Assembly: GCA_029863125.1 (NCBI GenBank)
Contig: JAOTWB010000002.1
Coordinates: 1-64,000, forward strand
Origin: Gammaproteobacteria bacterium
GTDB lineage: Bacteria > Pseudomonadota > Gammaproteobacteria > Steroidobacterales > Woeseiaceae
Reading direction: 5' to 3'
Length of the DNA stretch: 64,000 nucleotides
The notes under the pieces are model-generated. The model ran no database searches. It was not told the DNA's origin and was given only the letters and a program-made list of their open reading frames with translations. The position numbers and the translations under genes were made by a program. Positions 24,741 to 33,229 of the stretch are shown here, in pieces; position 1 is the first letter of the stretch; each line of letters opens with the position of its first letter.

Positions 24741-27170
24741 ATGCCTCAGCTCAGCAAAGGAACCCAGTTAGCCGACAGATACACGCTAGACCGACGCCTT
24801 GGCGGCGGTGGTGAGGCAGAGACGTGGTTGGCGAAAGACAGGCTGACCGGTGCGGCAGTTGCCCTCAAGATAGCGGGCGAGACTCCGGGAGCCGCCGAAC
24901 GCCTGCGGGAAGAATGGCAAACCAATATCCGCCTGGTGCACGCGCACATCGTGCGGGTGTTCGAGTTTCATGGTGACGCCGATCGCGCGTTTTATAGCCA
25001 GCAATATATCGATGGGCCGGACCTGAGCGAACTCAGCGGCGAACCGCTGCAACAGGTACTGGGTCCGATTGGATTGATCGCCGATGCGCTGCGCTATGCG
25101 CACGGCAAAGGGATCGTACACCGGGATATCAAAGCCTCCAACATACTGCTGGATCGCAATGGAGCGCCGTATCTCAGCGACTTCGGCGTGTCAGCCAAAA
25201 TCGGTTCGCCCAAGAGCGGTGGATCGCTGATCGCCCGAAGTCCGCAGTCGCTGGCTGGCGAAGCGGCGCAACCGGCGGACGATATTTTCGCGCTGGGTGG
25301 CCTGATCTACGACCTGGTCAGCGGTCGCTCGCCGTATTCGTCGTCCCGGACAGCCGACGATATTCGAAACCACGCACCGGCGCTGCGGCAGGCGGCCGAC
25401 GGTTCCGACGTGCCGCTGTCTTTGCGGCGGCTGGTCGCCAGCATGCTCGACAAAGATGCAGCGAAACGACCGGACGCCGAGGGTGTCGCAGAGCAGTTGC
25501 GCACGTCCGGGTTTTCGCCCGGACCCGCGAGGATCAAGATCGCGGCGCGACCGACGGTTGTTGATGAGCGCGTGGACACGATCGAGTCGATCCACCCGGC
25601 AAGCCTGGCCCGCACGACCGCACAATCCGAGATGGCGACCGTGTCGCAGCCCGGGATCAGCGCGAAGACACTGGGTATCGCCCTGGGCGCACTGCTGCTG
25701 CTGCTGCTGGCCGTGGTATTTCTACTGCCGAAAACTGTTTCCACGGATGCTCCGCCAACGGCGGCCCGGCAGCCCGGGCTGACTGGCACGACCGATTCGG
25801 CTGCTAATGCCGTCGAGGACGGCGATCTGACGCCGGGTCAGCGTCGTGCGAAGCGCGACCACCGGCCCGAGTCCCGCGGCATTGGCGGCGAAGAGATCCT
25901 GTTTAACGAAAATGAAGCCGACTACAGCGGTCTCGACGAGTCCGGCCGGGCGCGATTCAATGCCGAGATGATTCTGGGCGAGCTGCTGTCGAACTTCGAG
26001 ACGCTGGAACGGCGCAGCGTGCAGCGTTGGGCCGGGGTGCAGTTCAAGCGGGCACAGGAGCTTTATGCCGCGGGCGACAAGGCCTATCTCGAGCGAGACT
26101 ATGCGGCTGCGGAGCGGCATTACCTCGATGCGATATCTGCTGTGGAGCCACTGTTCGACCGCATCGAGCCGGAGTTTCAGAAGGCGCTCACGGGTGCCCA
26201 GGCGGCGTTTGAGGCCGGCGACAGGCCGGAGGCGCTGCGTCTCTATGAACTTGCCGTAGCGATTACTCCCAACAGCCCGGTCGCGCGCGCCGGCTACGAG
26301 CGGACCAGGAATTTGCAAAGCGTGCTGCAGCTTGTCGAGCAGGGCCTGGCCTATGAAAAAGACCTCGAACTTGACGCAGCCGAGGCCAGTTTCAGTCAGG
26401 CCGTCAAGCTTGACCCGTTGTGGGAACCTGCCGCTGAGGGCCTTGCCCGCGTACAGAGAACGCGCCTCGAGATGGAGTTCGACCTGCGCATGAGCGAGGG
26501 ACTGGCCGCACTGGCCGCCGGCGACTACCTTGCAGCACGAGCGGCGTTTCGCATGGCAGAGAGCCTCATCCCCGGGTCGCCCGAGCCGGCCGACGGGCTG
26601 CTGCAGGTCGACCAGGGACTGCGGCTCGATAACATCAGTGCGCTCGAACAGGAGGCGCTTTCACTGGAGCAGGACGAGCATTGGGAGGCCGTAGCGACGA
26701 CCTACGAGGAGATCCTCAAGATCGACGGCAACCTGTCTTTCGCGATCGATGGACTATCTCACGCCCGCGAGATGAGCGCCCTGCACAAGCAACTGGACGA
26801 GTACCTGAGCGATCCGGACAAGCTCAGCAATCCCCCCGTAATGCAGAAGGCCACCTCGCTGGTGGTCGACATCACGCGAATGCAGGATATTGGCGCGCGG
26901 CTTGCGGCGCAGCGCGACGAGCTCTCGCGGTTGCTAAAACGCGCGGCCACGCCGGTTCCGGTGGCGCTGCTATCCGACAACCTGACCAATGTCTCCGTCT
27001 ACAAGGTGGGTAATCTCGGCAACTTCCGGAGCCGCGAGCTCGAGCTCAGGCCCGGAACCTATGTGGCCGTCGGGGTTCGACCGGGCTTTCGCGACGTGCG
27101 GCTCGAGTTTCGAGTCGCGCCGGAAATAGAAATGGAGCCCGTCGTCGTCCGCTGCGAGGAAGCGATTTGA
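24741..27170 (+). CDS. transmembrane Ser/Thr protein kinase with periplasmic TPR region
   Basis: 809 aa. The kinase domain (about 10-265) has LGGGGEAETWLAKD, VALKIAGE, GIVHRDIKASNILLD (intact HRD), LSDFGVSAK and RSPQSL in place of APE. A single transmembrane helix (about 310-330, run of Leu) follows, placing the rest in the periplasm. That part is a helical repeat array of TPR type (about 420-680, e.g. AQELYAAGDKAYLERDYAAAERHYLDA) and a C-terminal beta domain near 720-809 with ELRPGTYVAVGVRPGFRDVRLEF, which looks PEGA-like. It is built like PknB sensor kinases, sensing in the periplasm and signalling in the cytosol. The next gene starts in a TTGA overlap with its stop. Confidence 0.92.
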   Translation: MPQLSKGTQLADRYTLDRRLGGGGEAETWLAKDRLTGAAVALKIAGETPGAAERLREEWQTNIRLVHAHIVRVFEFHGDADRAFYSQQYIDGPDLSELSGEPLQQVLGPIGLIADALRYAHGKGIVHRDIKASNILLDRNGAPYLSDFGVSAKIGSPKSGGSLIARSPQSLAGEAAQPADDIFALGGLIYDLVSGRSPYSSSRTADDIRNHAPALRQAADGSDVPLSLRRLVASMLDKDAAKRPDAEGVAEQLRTSGFSPGPARIKIAARPTVVDERVDTIESIHPASLARTTAQSEMATVSQPGISAKTLGIALGALLLLLLAVVFLLPKTVSTDAPPTAARQPGLTGTTDSAANAVEDGDLTPGQRRAKRDHRPESRGIGGEEILFNENEADYSGLDESGRARFNAEMILGELLSNFETLERRSVQRWAGVQFKRAQELYAAGDKAYLERDYAAAERHYLDAISAVEPLFDRIEPEFQKALTGAQAAFEAGDRPEALRLYELAVAITPNSPVARAGYERTRNLQSVLQLVEQGLAYEKDLELDAAEASFSQAVKLDPLWEPAAEGLARVQRTRLEMEFDLRMSEGLAALAAGDYLAARAAFRMAESLIPGSPEPADGLLQVDQGLRLDNISALEQEALSLEQDEHWEAVATTYEEILKIDGNLSFAIDGLSHAREMSALHKQLDEYLSDPDKLSNPPVMQKATSLVVDITRMQDIGARLAAQRDELSRLLKRAATPVPVALLSDNLTNVSVYKVGNLGNFRSRELELRPGTYVAVGVRPGFRDVRLEFRVAPEIEMEPVVVRCEEAI

Positions 27171-29593
27171 GCCTCGATCACCTGTTCATCAGGGACGTGG
27201 AGGGCGAGCGTCGCATTGCGGCAGAACAGCTGCCGCTACGCGTGGGAACTGCGAGCGACTGCGGTTTACGGCTGCCTGGTCCCGGCGGTGCACCGGTGGC
27301 ATTACTGGATCTGCTCGACGGCGTCCCGTTTGTGCAGCCGGTGGGCCGGGATATGGCGCTGCAAATCAATGCAATGCCGCTGGAGGCGAGCCGACGGCTG
27401 AAGGATGGCGACGAACTTAAGTTTTACGGCAGCCGCATTCACGTCAGCGTCGACGATGACCGCGTATTGCTCGACGTCAGGCTCGAGGATAGCGCCTACG
27501 TTACGCAACCACCGGAGGAAACTGAGCGCGAAGGGCTCCCTGACGACGAGGCGATTGCGCCGACGGCGTTTCGACGTGCCGCCGAGATTACGGCGCAGAT
27601 CGACACGACGAAAAAGAGTCCACTGAAGATCATCGTCGGCAGCGGTCTGGCCGTGCTGCTGTTCGCCTCGTACCTGTTATTCAGCGCGAAATCAGTGGAA
27701 TTTGAAATCGAACCGCCAGGTCCGGACGGTTTCAACATTGACGGCGGCTGGTTTCGGCTTCCGATCGGCGATCGCATGCTGCTGCGCAAAGGCACTTATA
27801 CCGTCAATGTGCAAAAGCAGGGCTACTACGACGTCCGTCAGAGCTTCGTCGTCGGCGACGATCAGTCGATGACCCTGTCACTGCGCATGCGGAAAAAGCC
27901 CGGGCAGCTGCTGGTCATTGCCGAACCGCCCGTCGACGCGATTGTCACGGTCGACGGCGAGCAGGTGGGAAAAGCGCCGTTCGGGCCGCTGGAGCTGCAG
28001 CCAGGCACGCACACCCTGCGCGTCGAGTCGCCGCGGTATTTGCCGTTTACGGATACCATCGAAATGGCGGGACTCGAGCGCGTTGAACGCGTGCATGTTC
28101 AGCTGGTGCCGCGATGGGCCAACGTCACCGTTCAGACCGAGCCGCCCGGTGCCGACATATTTGCGGGCGACGAGCGGGTCGGCGTGACGCCCGCCGTCAT
28201 CGAGTTATTGGACGGGACGCACGAGATCACGGTTGCCAAGGACGGATACGCGGCCTGGGACGGCAGCGTGGTGGCCGAGCCGAATGTCGACAAGACGATA
28301 CCGCAAATCACCTTGCAACCGGCAGACGCCAAGTTGCTTGTGAAAACGATTCCGCGCGGCGCGAACGTCACAGTGAACGGCCGCTATCGCGGTCAGTCAC
28401 CGCTCACGCTGTCGCTGTCGCCGGACGTCGATTATGAGATCGGTATGTCCAAGGCGGGCTACGGTGTTACGAGTCGCAGTATCCGTCTCGAGTCCGCTGC
28501 CAGCGATTCGATTACCGTCGATCTGTCGGCCAGGCTCGGCACAATAACCGTCACCGTTCAGCCGGACGACGCCGCGGTATACGTCGACGGACGAGCCGTC
28601 GGCACCGGCAAGACGACGTTGCGCTTGAGTTCGGCTCCACACCGCATTGAGGTTCGCAGGCAGGGGTACCGTTCATGGACACGCACCGTGACGCCGCGAC
28701 CCGGATATCCGCAGGCATTGACGGCGCGGCTGCGGTCGCTGGAGTCGATAGCACGCGACTCAGTTGCGCAAACGGTCTCCACGGCGGCGGGTCAGAGCCT
28801 GCGTCGAATCGAGGGTGGCACCTTTTCCATGGGCGCTTCGCGGGCCGAGCCGGGCCGACGCGCGAACGAGGTCATACGTCCGGTAACCCTGACGCGACCT
28901 TACCTGATCAGCATTTACGAAGTAACCAATAAACAATTCGCGCAGTTTCGCAAAAACCACGATTCGGGTGCCGATGTGCACGCTTCCCTCGCCGCCGACG
29001 AAAACCCGGTTGCGAACGTCAGTTGGGAAGACGCGGCGCAATATTGTAACTGGTTGAGCACGCAGGAGGGCCGAACGCCAGTGTACCGGCAGGAATTCGA
29101 CCGGTGGGTACCGATATACCCGACGCCGGACGGCTATCGACTGCCGACGGAGGCCGAGTGGGTATTGGCGATACGCTATGCCGGCGGCAAGCGGGCGTCG
29201 AAGTTCCCCTGGGGGGACAAGTGGCCGCCTCCGAAGGACAGTGCAAACCTCGCGGACGTCTCGGCCAGGGAACTGGTGCCGTCTATTCTGCCCGGGTATG
29301 ACGATGGTTACGCGTCAACGGCACCCGTGGGTACATTCAAGCCAAATGCCATCGGTATTTACGATGCGGCCGGAAACGTGGCGGAGTGGGTAAACGACTG
29401 GTACACGGTGCCGACGCCTGGCATTACCAAGCCGGCGGTCGATCCCGTCGGTCCCGAGCGCGGCAGCAGCCACGTAATTCGCGGTTCCAGCTGGCGCCAT
29501 TCCGGTATCACGGAATTGCGCTTGAGCTATCGTGACTACAGCGCGACGGCGCGACCCGACGTCGGTTTTCGAATCGCCCGGTATGCGGACTGA
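27167..29593 (+). CDS. FHA-like / TM / PEGA-repeat / SUMF1-domain membrane protein
   Basis: 808 aa from a TTG overlapping the kinase stop. Residues 20-100 look like a degenerate FHA domain (LPLRVGTASDCGLRLPG, then LKDGDELKFYGSRIHV). One transmembrane helix lies at about 154-173. The periplasmic part has about five PEGA-type units (each with GTHTLRVESPRYLPF- or GTHEITVAKDGYAAW-like strands, 200-530). A C-terminal formylglycine-generating-enzyme/SUMF1 domain (545-808) has GGTFSMG, PVANVSWEDAAQYCNWL, YRLPTEAEWVLAIRYAGG, GNVAEWVNDW, IRGSSW and GFRIAR. The FGE catalytic Cys pair is not evident, so it is probably a binding lectin-like module. It could transmit kinase status across the membrane (inference). 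Confidence 0.9.
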   Translation: MSLDHLFIRDVEGERRIAAEQLPLRVGTASDCGLRLPGPGGAPVALLDLLDGVPFVQPVGRDMALQINAMPLEASRRLKDGDELKFYGSRIHVSVDDDRVLLDVRLEDSAYVTQPPEETEREGLPDDEAIAPTAFRRAAEITAQIDTTKKSPLKIIVGSGLAVLLFASYLLFSAKSVEFEIEPPGPDGFNIDGGWFRLPIGDRMLLRKGTYTVNVQKQGYYDVRQSFVVGDDQSMTLSLRMRKKPGQLLVIAEPPVDAIVTVDGEQVGKAPFGPLELQPGTHTLRVESPRYLPFTDTIEMAGLERVERVHVQLVPRWANVTVQTEPPGADIFAGDERVGVTPAVIELLDGTHEITVAKDGYAAWDGSVVAEPNVDKTIPQITLQPADAKLLVKTIPRGANVTVNGRYRGQSPLTLSLSPDVDYEIGMSKAGYGVTSRSIRLESAASDSITVDLSARLGTITVTVQPDDAAVYVDGRAVGTGKTTLRLSSAPHRIEVRRQGYRSWTRTVTPRPGYPQALTARLRSLESIARDSVAQTVSTAAGQSLRRIEGGTFSMGASRAEPGRRANEVIRPVTLTRPYLISIYEVTNKQFAQFRKNHDSGADVHASLAADENPVANVSWEDAAQYCNWLSTQEGRTPVYRQEFDRWVPIYPTPDGYRLPTEAEWVLAIRYAGGKRASKFPWGDKWPPPKDSANLADVSARELVPSILPGYDDGYASTAPVGTFKPNAIGIYDAAGNVAEWVNDWYTVPTPGITKPAVDPVGPERGSSHVIRGSSWRHSGITELRLSYRDYSATARPDVGFRIARYAD

Positions 29594-29671
29594 GCATCAG
29601 GATCAGGTTTTCATGAGACAATTCCGTGTCATCGCTGTCAAAAGCTTACGCTGGTCGAAAGGAGGCCTGAC

Positions 29672-29923
29672 ATGAATCGGCCGTTGATGCTGCTATTGCT
29701 ACTTGTGCTGCTGCCTGCCTGGGCGCAGGAGCCTGACGATGTCGATCCGGATGCGGCGGAGGCAAAGCCCGAGGAGACGACCGATGCGGCTGACGAGGCT
29801 CAGGACGTGACGCTTGACGAGTTTGATTTTTCGGACGAGCTCTACAGTGACGAAGAGGATGAGTTCATTCCGAGTGAAAACGTCAAGTTCGGGCAATCCA
29901 TACCCTTTCCCACAGATATTTGA
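29672..29923 (+). CDS. small acidic exported protein
   Basis: 83 aa. A strong signal peptide (MNRPLMLLLLLVLLPAWAQ, cleavage about 19) is followed by a highly acidic linker rich in Asp/Glu and a short C-terminal segment ending GQSIPFPTDI. A GAAAGGAGG lies about 6 nt before the ATG, a strong ribosome site. No family is recognised. It sits between the PEGA/SUMF1 protein and the ExbB-like subunit in the same direction. The hydrophobic PFPTDI end after a charged tether looks like a docking peptide; this is a guess. Confidence 0.72.
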   Translation: MNRPLMLLLLLVLLPAWAQEPDDVDPDAAEAKPEETTDAADEAQDVTLDEFDFSDELYSDEEDEFIPSENVKFGQSIPFPTDI

Positions 29924-29943
29924 TCCAGTTCAGGTTGGCACTC

Positions 29944-30744
29944 ATGAAAAAGAAGAACATTCCGGTCGAATTCGTCTTCCAGCTCTTTGCGCTCATCATC
30001 GCGATTATCGTTGTGCACGCTTTCTATGTTTCGGTTGTGCGACCCAATGCCGCCGAAGTGATCGAGGAACAGAATATGATGGCGGCGGCCGATCCGGACT
30101 ACGTACGTGAGCGCAGCGTGTGGGTCCTGATAAAGGACTGGGAGCAGGAAGCCTGTTTCATCCTGATGTTCTGGGCGCTGGCAATCATGGGCTACAAATC
30201 TGTCAGGCTGAGCAGCGAGCGACGGCTCCTGGAAGTGGACCTTGTGCCCGTCGCTGAGGGGATGCGAATACTTCCTGAAGATACACGCGAGTTTGCCCGC
30301 CAGGTTCAGGCGCTGCCTGAAGATCGTCAGCAGATGCTGCTGCCGCGGGCGCTCCTGAACGCCCTGCGGCGATTCAGTTCGACCCGCAACATCCAGGACG
30401 TTGCGACGAGCACGCATACGATCTGCGAGTCGGAGGCTGAGCGACTGGACTCGGAGCTGTCGATGATTCGCTATATTTCCTGGGCCATACCGTCGATCGG
30501 GTTTATCGGCACCGTGCGTGGCATCGGTGAGGCGCTGGCGCAGGCCGACAAAGCGGTGCAGGGCGACATCGCGGGCGTGACGCAAAGCCTCGGCGTTGCC
30601 TTTAACTCGACCTTTATCGCGCTGCTCATCAGTATTTTCCTGATGTTTCTCGTGCATCAGCTGCAGCTCATGCAGGAGCGGCTCGTGTTCGACAGCGAAA
30701 CGTATTGCGATGACAAGGTCATCCGGCACATGAAGGCGGACTAG
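29944..30744 (+). CDS. ExbB/TolQ/MotA-family proton-channel subunit
   Basis: 266 aa from the ATG at 29944 (an in-frame TTG at 29920 is upstream). Hydrophobic segments lie at about 9-28, 70-86, 160-182 and 200-222. The third carries AIPSIGFIGTVRGIGEALA, the P-x-x-G-x-x-G-T-V-x-G family signature of ExbB/TolQ/MotA, and the fourth contains FNSTFIALLISIF with the polar Thr/Ser that lines the ion path. A cytosolic loop of about 70 residues lies between helices 2 and 3. Such proteins form pentamers around a dimer of ExbD/TolR/MotB-type proteins. No ExbD, TolR or MotB gene is nearby, but two vWA proteins with an Asp-containing helix are encoded downstream. Confidence 0.88.
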   Translation: MKKKNIPVEFVFQLFALIIAIIVVHAFYVSVVRPNAAEVIEEQNMMAAADPDYVRERSVWVLIKDWEQEACFILMFWALAIMGYKSVRLSSERRLLEVDLVPVAEGMRILPEDTREFARQVQALPEDRQQMLLPRALLNALRRFSSTRNIQDVATSTHTICESEAERLDSELSMIRYISWAIPSIGFIGTVRGIGEALAQADKAVQGDIAGVTQSLGVAFNSTFIALLISIFLMFLVHQLQLMQERLVFDSETYCDDKVIRHMKAD

Positions 30745-30762
30745 ACACAGGCTCTCGAAGCA

Positions 30763-32127
30763 GTGGGCATACTTGCAGCACATTTGAACGACGCGGCGAT
30801 TCTGGTTATCAATGGCGAGCGGATTCTCTATCGCGAGCCGGGTTTTTCGCTGCTCGAAGACGACCACCTCGCCACCGGCAACGTGGCTTATGCCAACGCA
30901 AGGTTGAAGCCTCGCCGGATACACAACCGCTACTGGTCCGACCTCCGGACCGAGCCACTTAGCGATCCCCGCTTCCAGCATATGAGCACGGCGGACCTGG
31001 CCAGCCGTCAGCTGGAGCAAATCTGGCGGCAGGTTGCCCGGCCCGGCGATCGGCTCGCGATCGCCGTACCGGCTTACATGAACAACGACAATCTTGGACT
31101 GCTGCTGGGCATTGCAATGGAGCTCGACATCAGCGTGGTTGCAATGGTCGATGCAGCGGTCGCCGCGACGCGCCGACACTACAAGCATGCGGTGCCCGTC
31201 CATATCGACCTCAGCCTGCATGCAGCTGCATTGACGCGCTTGCTGCAGGAGGGCGAGGTGCAGGTCGAACGAGGCGTCGTCGCAGAGGACTGCGGCTTGC
31301 TGAATCTCTACGATAGCTGGTTGCGAATCATAGCCGAGGCCTTTGTGCAGCAATCGCGTTTCGACCCGCTGCACACGGCGGAAACGGAACAGATGCTGCA
31401 GGACAACATGTCGGACTGGCTGTCTGTTGCAGCCAGCGGAGAAACGATTCCAATGGCCGTGGAGTATCGTGGCATAACGCACCGGGCGGAGATCGAATCG
31501 CTCGAACTGGTTGCGGCGGCGGCTCCGGTCTATCAGAACATAGTGAGCAATCTGCGGGCGCTGTACCGTGCCGAGGATACGCCTGCAATCCAGCTGTCCG
31601 ATCGGGCGGCGCGTATGCCAGGACTCGCCGAGACGCTGAAAACCCGGGTCGGCGGAGAAGTATTCCTGCTTGAGCCCGGCGCAACGGCGCGCGGGCTGTT
31701 GCAGCGCTGTCGCGAAGATCGGCGCAGCGGCGGCATGACGCTGCTGCGGCATCTGCCGTGGGACCAGGCTCCGGTCGAGGTGCGCCCGAGCGAGGTTGCA
31801 AGGCAGGGTGGCCAGCCGACGCATCTGTTGTTTGGCAATCATGCCTATTCGATCGACGTCGATCCGCTGATCCTGGGTACCCAGGCGGCGGAAGGGGAAC
31901 GCTGGCTCGACCTGCAGCAGCAAATGCCGGGCCTGTCCCGGCGCCACTGTGCCGTCAGCCAGGAAAACGGCCAGTGCGTGGTCACCGATTTCAGCCGCTA
32001 CGGTACTTTTCTCAACGGACACCGGATCGATGGCTCGGCCGTGCTGCAGGCGGGCGACCTCATCCGCATCGGCACGCCGGGGTTCGAGCTGCGTCTGATA
32101 GCAGCGGAGGATCGACGTGGCACGTAA
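30763..32127 (+). CDS. FHA-domain protein with Hsp70/actin-like N-terminal region
   Basis: 454 aa from a GTG start. The C-terminal 100 residues (about 354-450) form an FHA domain: ILGTQ, then PGLSRRHCAVSQENGQCVVTDF (phospho-Thr-binding Ser/Arg/His), RYGTFLNGHRI and LQAGDLIRIGTPGFEL. Residues 1-330 look like a divergent Hsp70/actin-type ATPase: AAILVINGERILYREPGF at the start, then LAIAVPAYMNNDNLGLLLGI and VVAMVDAAVAATRR, matching the Hsp70 VPAYFND...NEPTAAAL region in order and spacing. The usual Gly-rich phosphate loops are weak, so ATP binding may be lost. It is cytosolic and would read phosphorylation by the cluster's kinases. Its end overlaps the vWA gene by 11 nt. Confidence 0.85.
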   Translation: MGILAAHLNDAAILVINGERILYREPGFSLLEDDHLATGNVAYANARLKPRRIHNRYWSDLRTEPLSDPRFQHMSTADLASRQLEQIWRQVARPGDRLAIAVPAYMNNDNLGLLLGIAMELDISVVAMVDAAVAATRRHYKHAVPVHIDLSLHAAALTRLLQEGEVQVERGVVAEDCGLLNLYDSWLRIIAEAFVQQSRFDPLHTAETEQMLQDNMSDWLSVAASGETIPMAVEYRGITHRAEIESLELVAAAAPVYQNIVSNLRALYRAEDTPAIQLSDRAARMPGLAETLKTRVGGEVFLLEPGATARGLLQRCREDRRSGGMTLLRHLPWDQAPVEVRPSEVARQGGQPTHLLFGNHAYSIDVDPLILGTQAAEGERWLDLQQQMPGLSRRHCAVSQENGQCVVTDFSRYGTFLNGHRIDGSAVLQAGDLIRIGTPGFELRLIAAEDRRGT

Positions 32128-33214
32128 GCGGCGCGAGGCAGAGATCTTCAGCATGGCGTTCCTCGACTGCATGAGCTGCGGTTTCGGCGCCGTAATCCTG
32201 TTCTTCATGATCATCAACTCACACGTGAATGCCACGACCGAAGCCGACAGGACGCCGCTGATGGCGGAGACCAATCGCCTGGAAATCGAAATACTGGAAG
32301 GCCGCAAGAACCTGGCACTGGCCCGCAACACCAAACAAAAACTCGAGACGGAGCTGCAGGACGCAGACAGCAAGATCGCACAGATCAAGGCGCTCATCCA
32401 GGAGCTGCAGGCGGAACTCGACAAATACGATAACGAGACGCTGGCAAAAATCGAGCGTGTCGAAAAACTGCAGTCGGACATCAAGTCGCTGGAGGAGGAA
32501 ATCAAGCGTTTGCTGGCATTGAAGCAGCAGCAGGATGCAGCAGGCCGACAGATTCGCACATTCAAAGGTGAAGGCGATCGTCAGTACCTGACCGGGCTGA
32601 AGCTGGGAGGCAAGCGCACCCTCATCCTGGTGGATCGCTCGGCAAGCATGCTCAGCGACAAGCTCGTGAATGTTTTGCGACGACGTAACCTGCCCGACGC
32701 TGAGCAACTGCGGTCGCGCAAGTGGCGCCAGGTGGTTGCAAGCGTGGACTGGCTGACGTCGCAATTTGCGCAGGGCAGCGAGTACCAGATTTACATGTTC
32801 AACAACAAGGCAGAGCCGGTTATCAAGGGTACCGATGGGATCTGGCTCAAAGCCGAAGACGATACGCAGCTCAACGAAGCGGTCCGCGTGCTGCGACGGA
32901 CCGTGCCGAAAAACGGCACCAACATGCACGCCGCCTTCAGGATCGCCAAGGAGCTGTCGCCGCGACCCGACAATATAATCCTGCTGGTTGATGGCCTGCC
33001 TACGTTGGAAGCGGAGACGACCAGCAAAACGGTTGTCAGCAGCGGCGAGCGCGGCAACATATTCACCAAGGCGGTGCGCGAGCTGCCGTCGGGCGTGCCG
33101 ATAAACATTTTGCTTTACCCGATGGAGGGGGATCTCAACGCGCCGATCTCGTTCTGGTCGCTGGCGCTGACGAGCCGTGGCTCGTTCGTCAGCGTCAGCC
33201 GGGACTGGCCGTGA
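32117..33214 (+). CDS. single-pass coiled-coil vWA protein with ExbD/MotB-like N-terminus
   Basis: 365 aa. A basic N-terminal tail (MARKRREAE) is followed by a membrane helix starting FSMAFLDCMSCGFGAVI, with Asp17 inside the helix. A coiled coil follows (about 50-140, heptads of Leu/Ile with many Lys/Glu). A von Willebrand A domain from about 165 carries the MIDAS DRSAS motif (near 172), a second Thr in GTNMH near 268, and LLVDGLPT near 290. Topology by the positive-inside rule is N-in/C-out, so coil and vWA domain are periplasmic, as in MotB/ExbD. It overlaps the FHA gene start-to-stop by 11 nt and is followed after 15 nt by a paralogue. Confidence 0.9.
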   Translation: MARKRREAEIFSMAFLDCMSCGFGAVILFFMIINSHVNATTEADRTPLMAETNRLEIEILEGRKNLALARNTKQKLETELQDADSKIAQIKALIQELQAELDKYDNETLAKIERVEKLQSDIKSLEEEIKRLLALKQQQDAAGRQIRTFKGEGDRQYLTGLKLGGKRTLILVDRSASMLSDKLVNVLRRRNLPDAEQLRSRKWRQVVASVDWLTSQFAQGSEYQIYMFNNKAEPVIKGTDGIWLKAEDDTQLNEAVRVLRRTVPKNGTNMHAAFRIAKELSPRPDNIILLVDGLPTLEAETTSKTVVSSGERGNIFTKAVRELPSGVPINILLYPMEGDLNAPISFWSLALTSRGSFVSVSRDWP

Positions 33215-33229
33215 CGGGGGCCGGAAACG

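Noticed and set aside
29842-32565. 907-codon open frame on the minus strand
   Set aside because: It lies opposite the ExbB-like, FHA and vWA genes, which have clear domains. The frame is a GC-rich antisense shadow without recognisable motifs.
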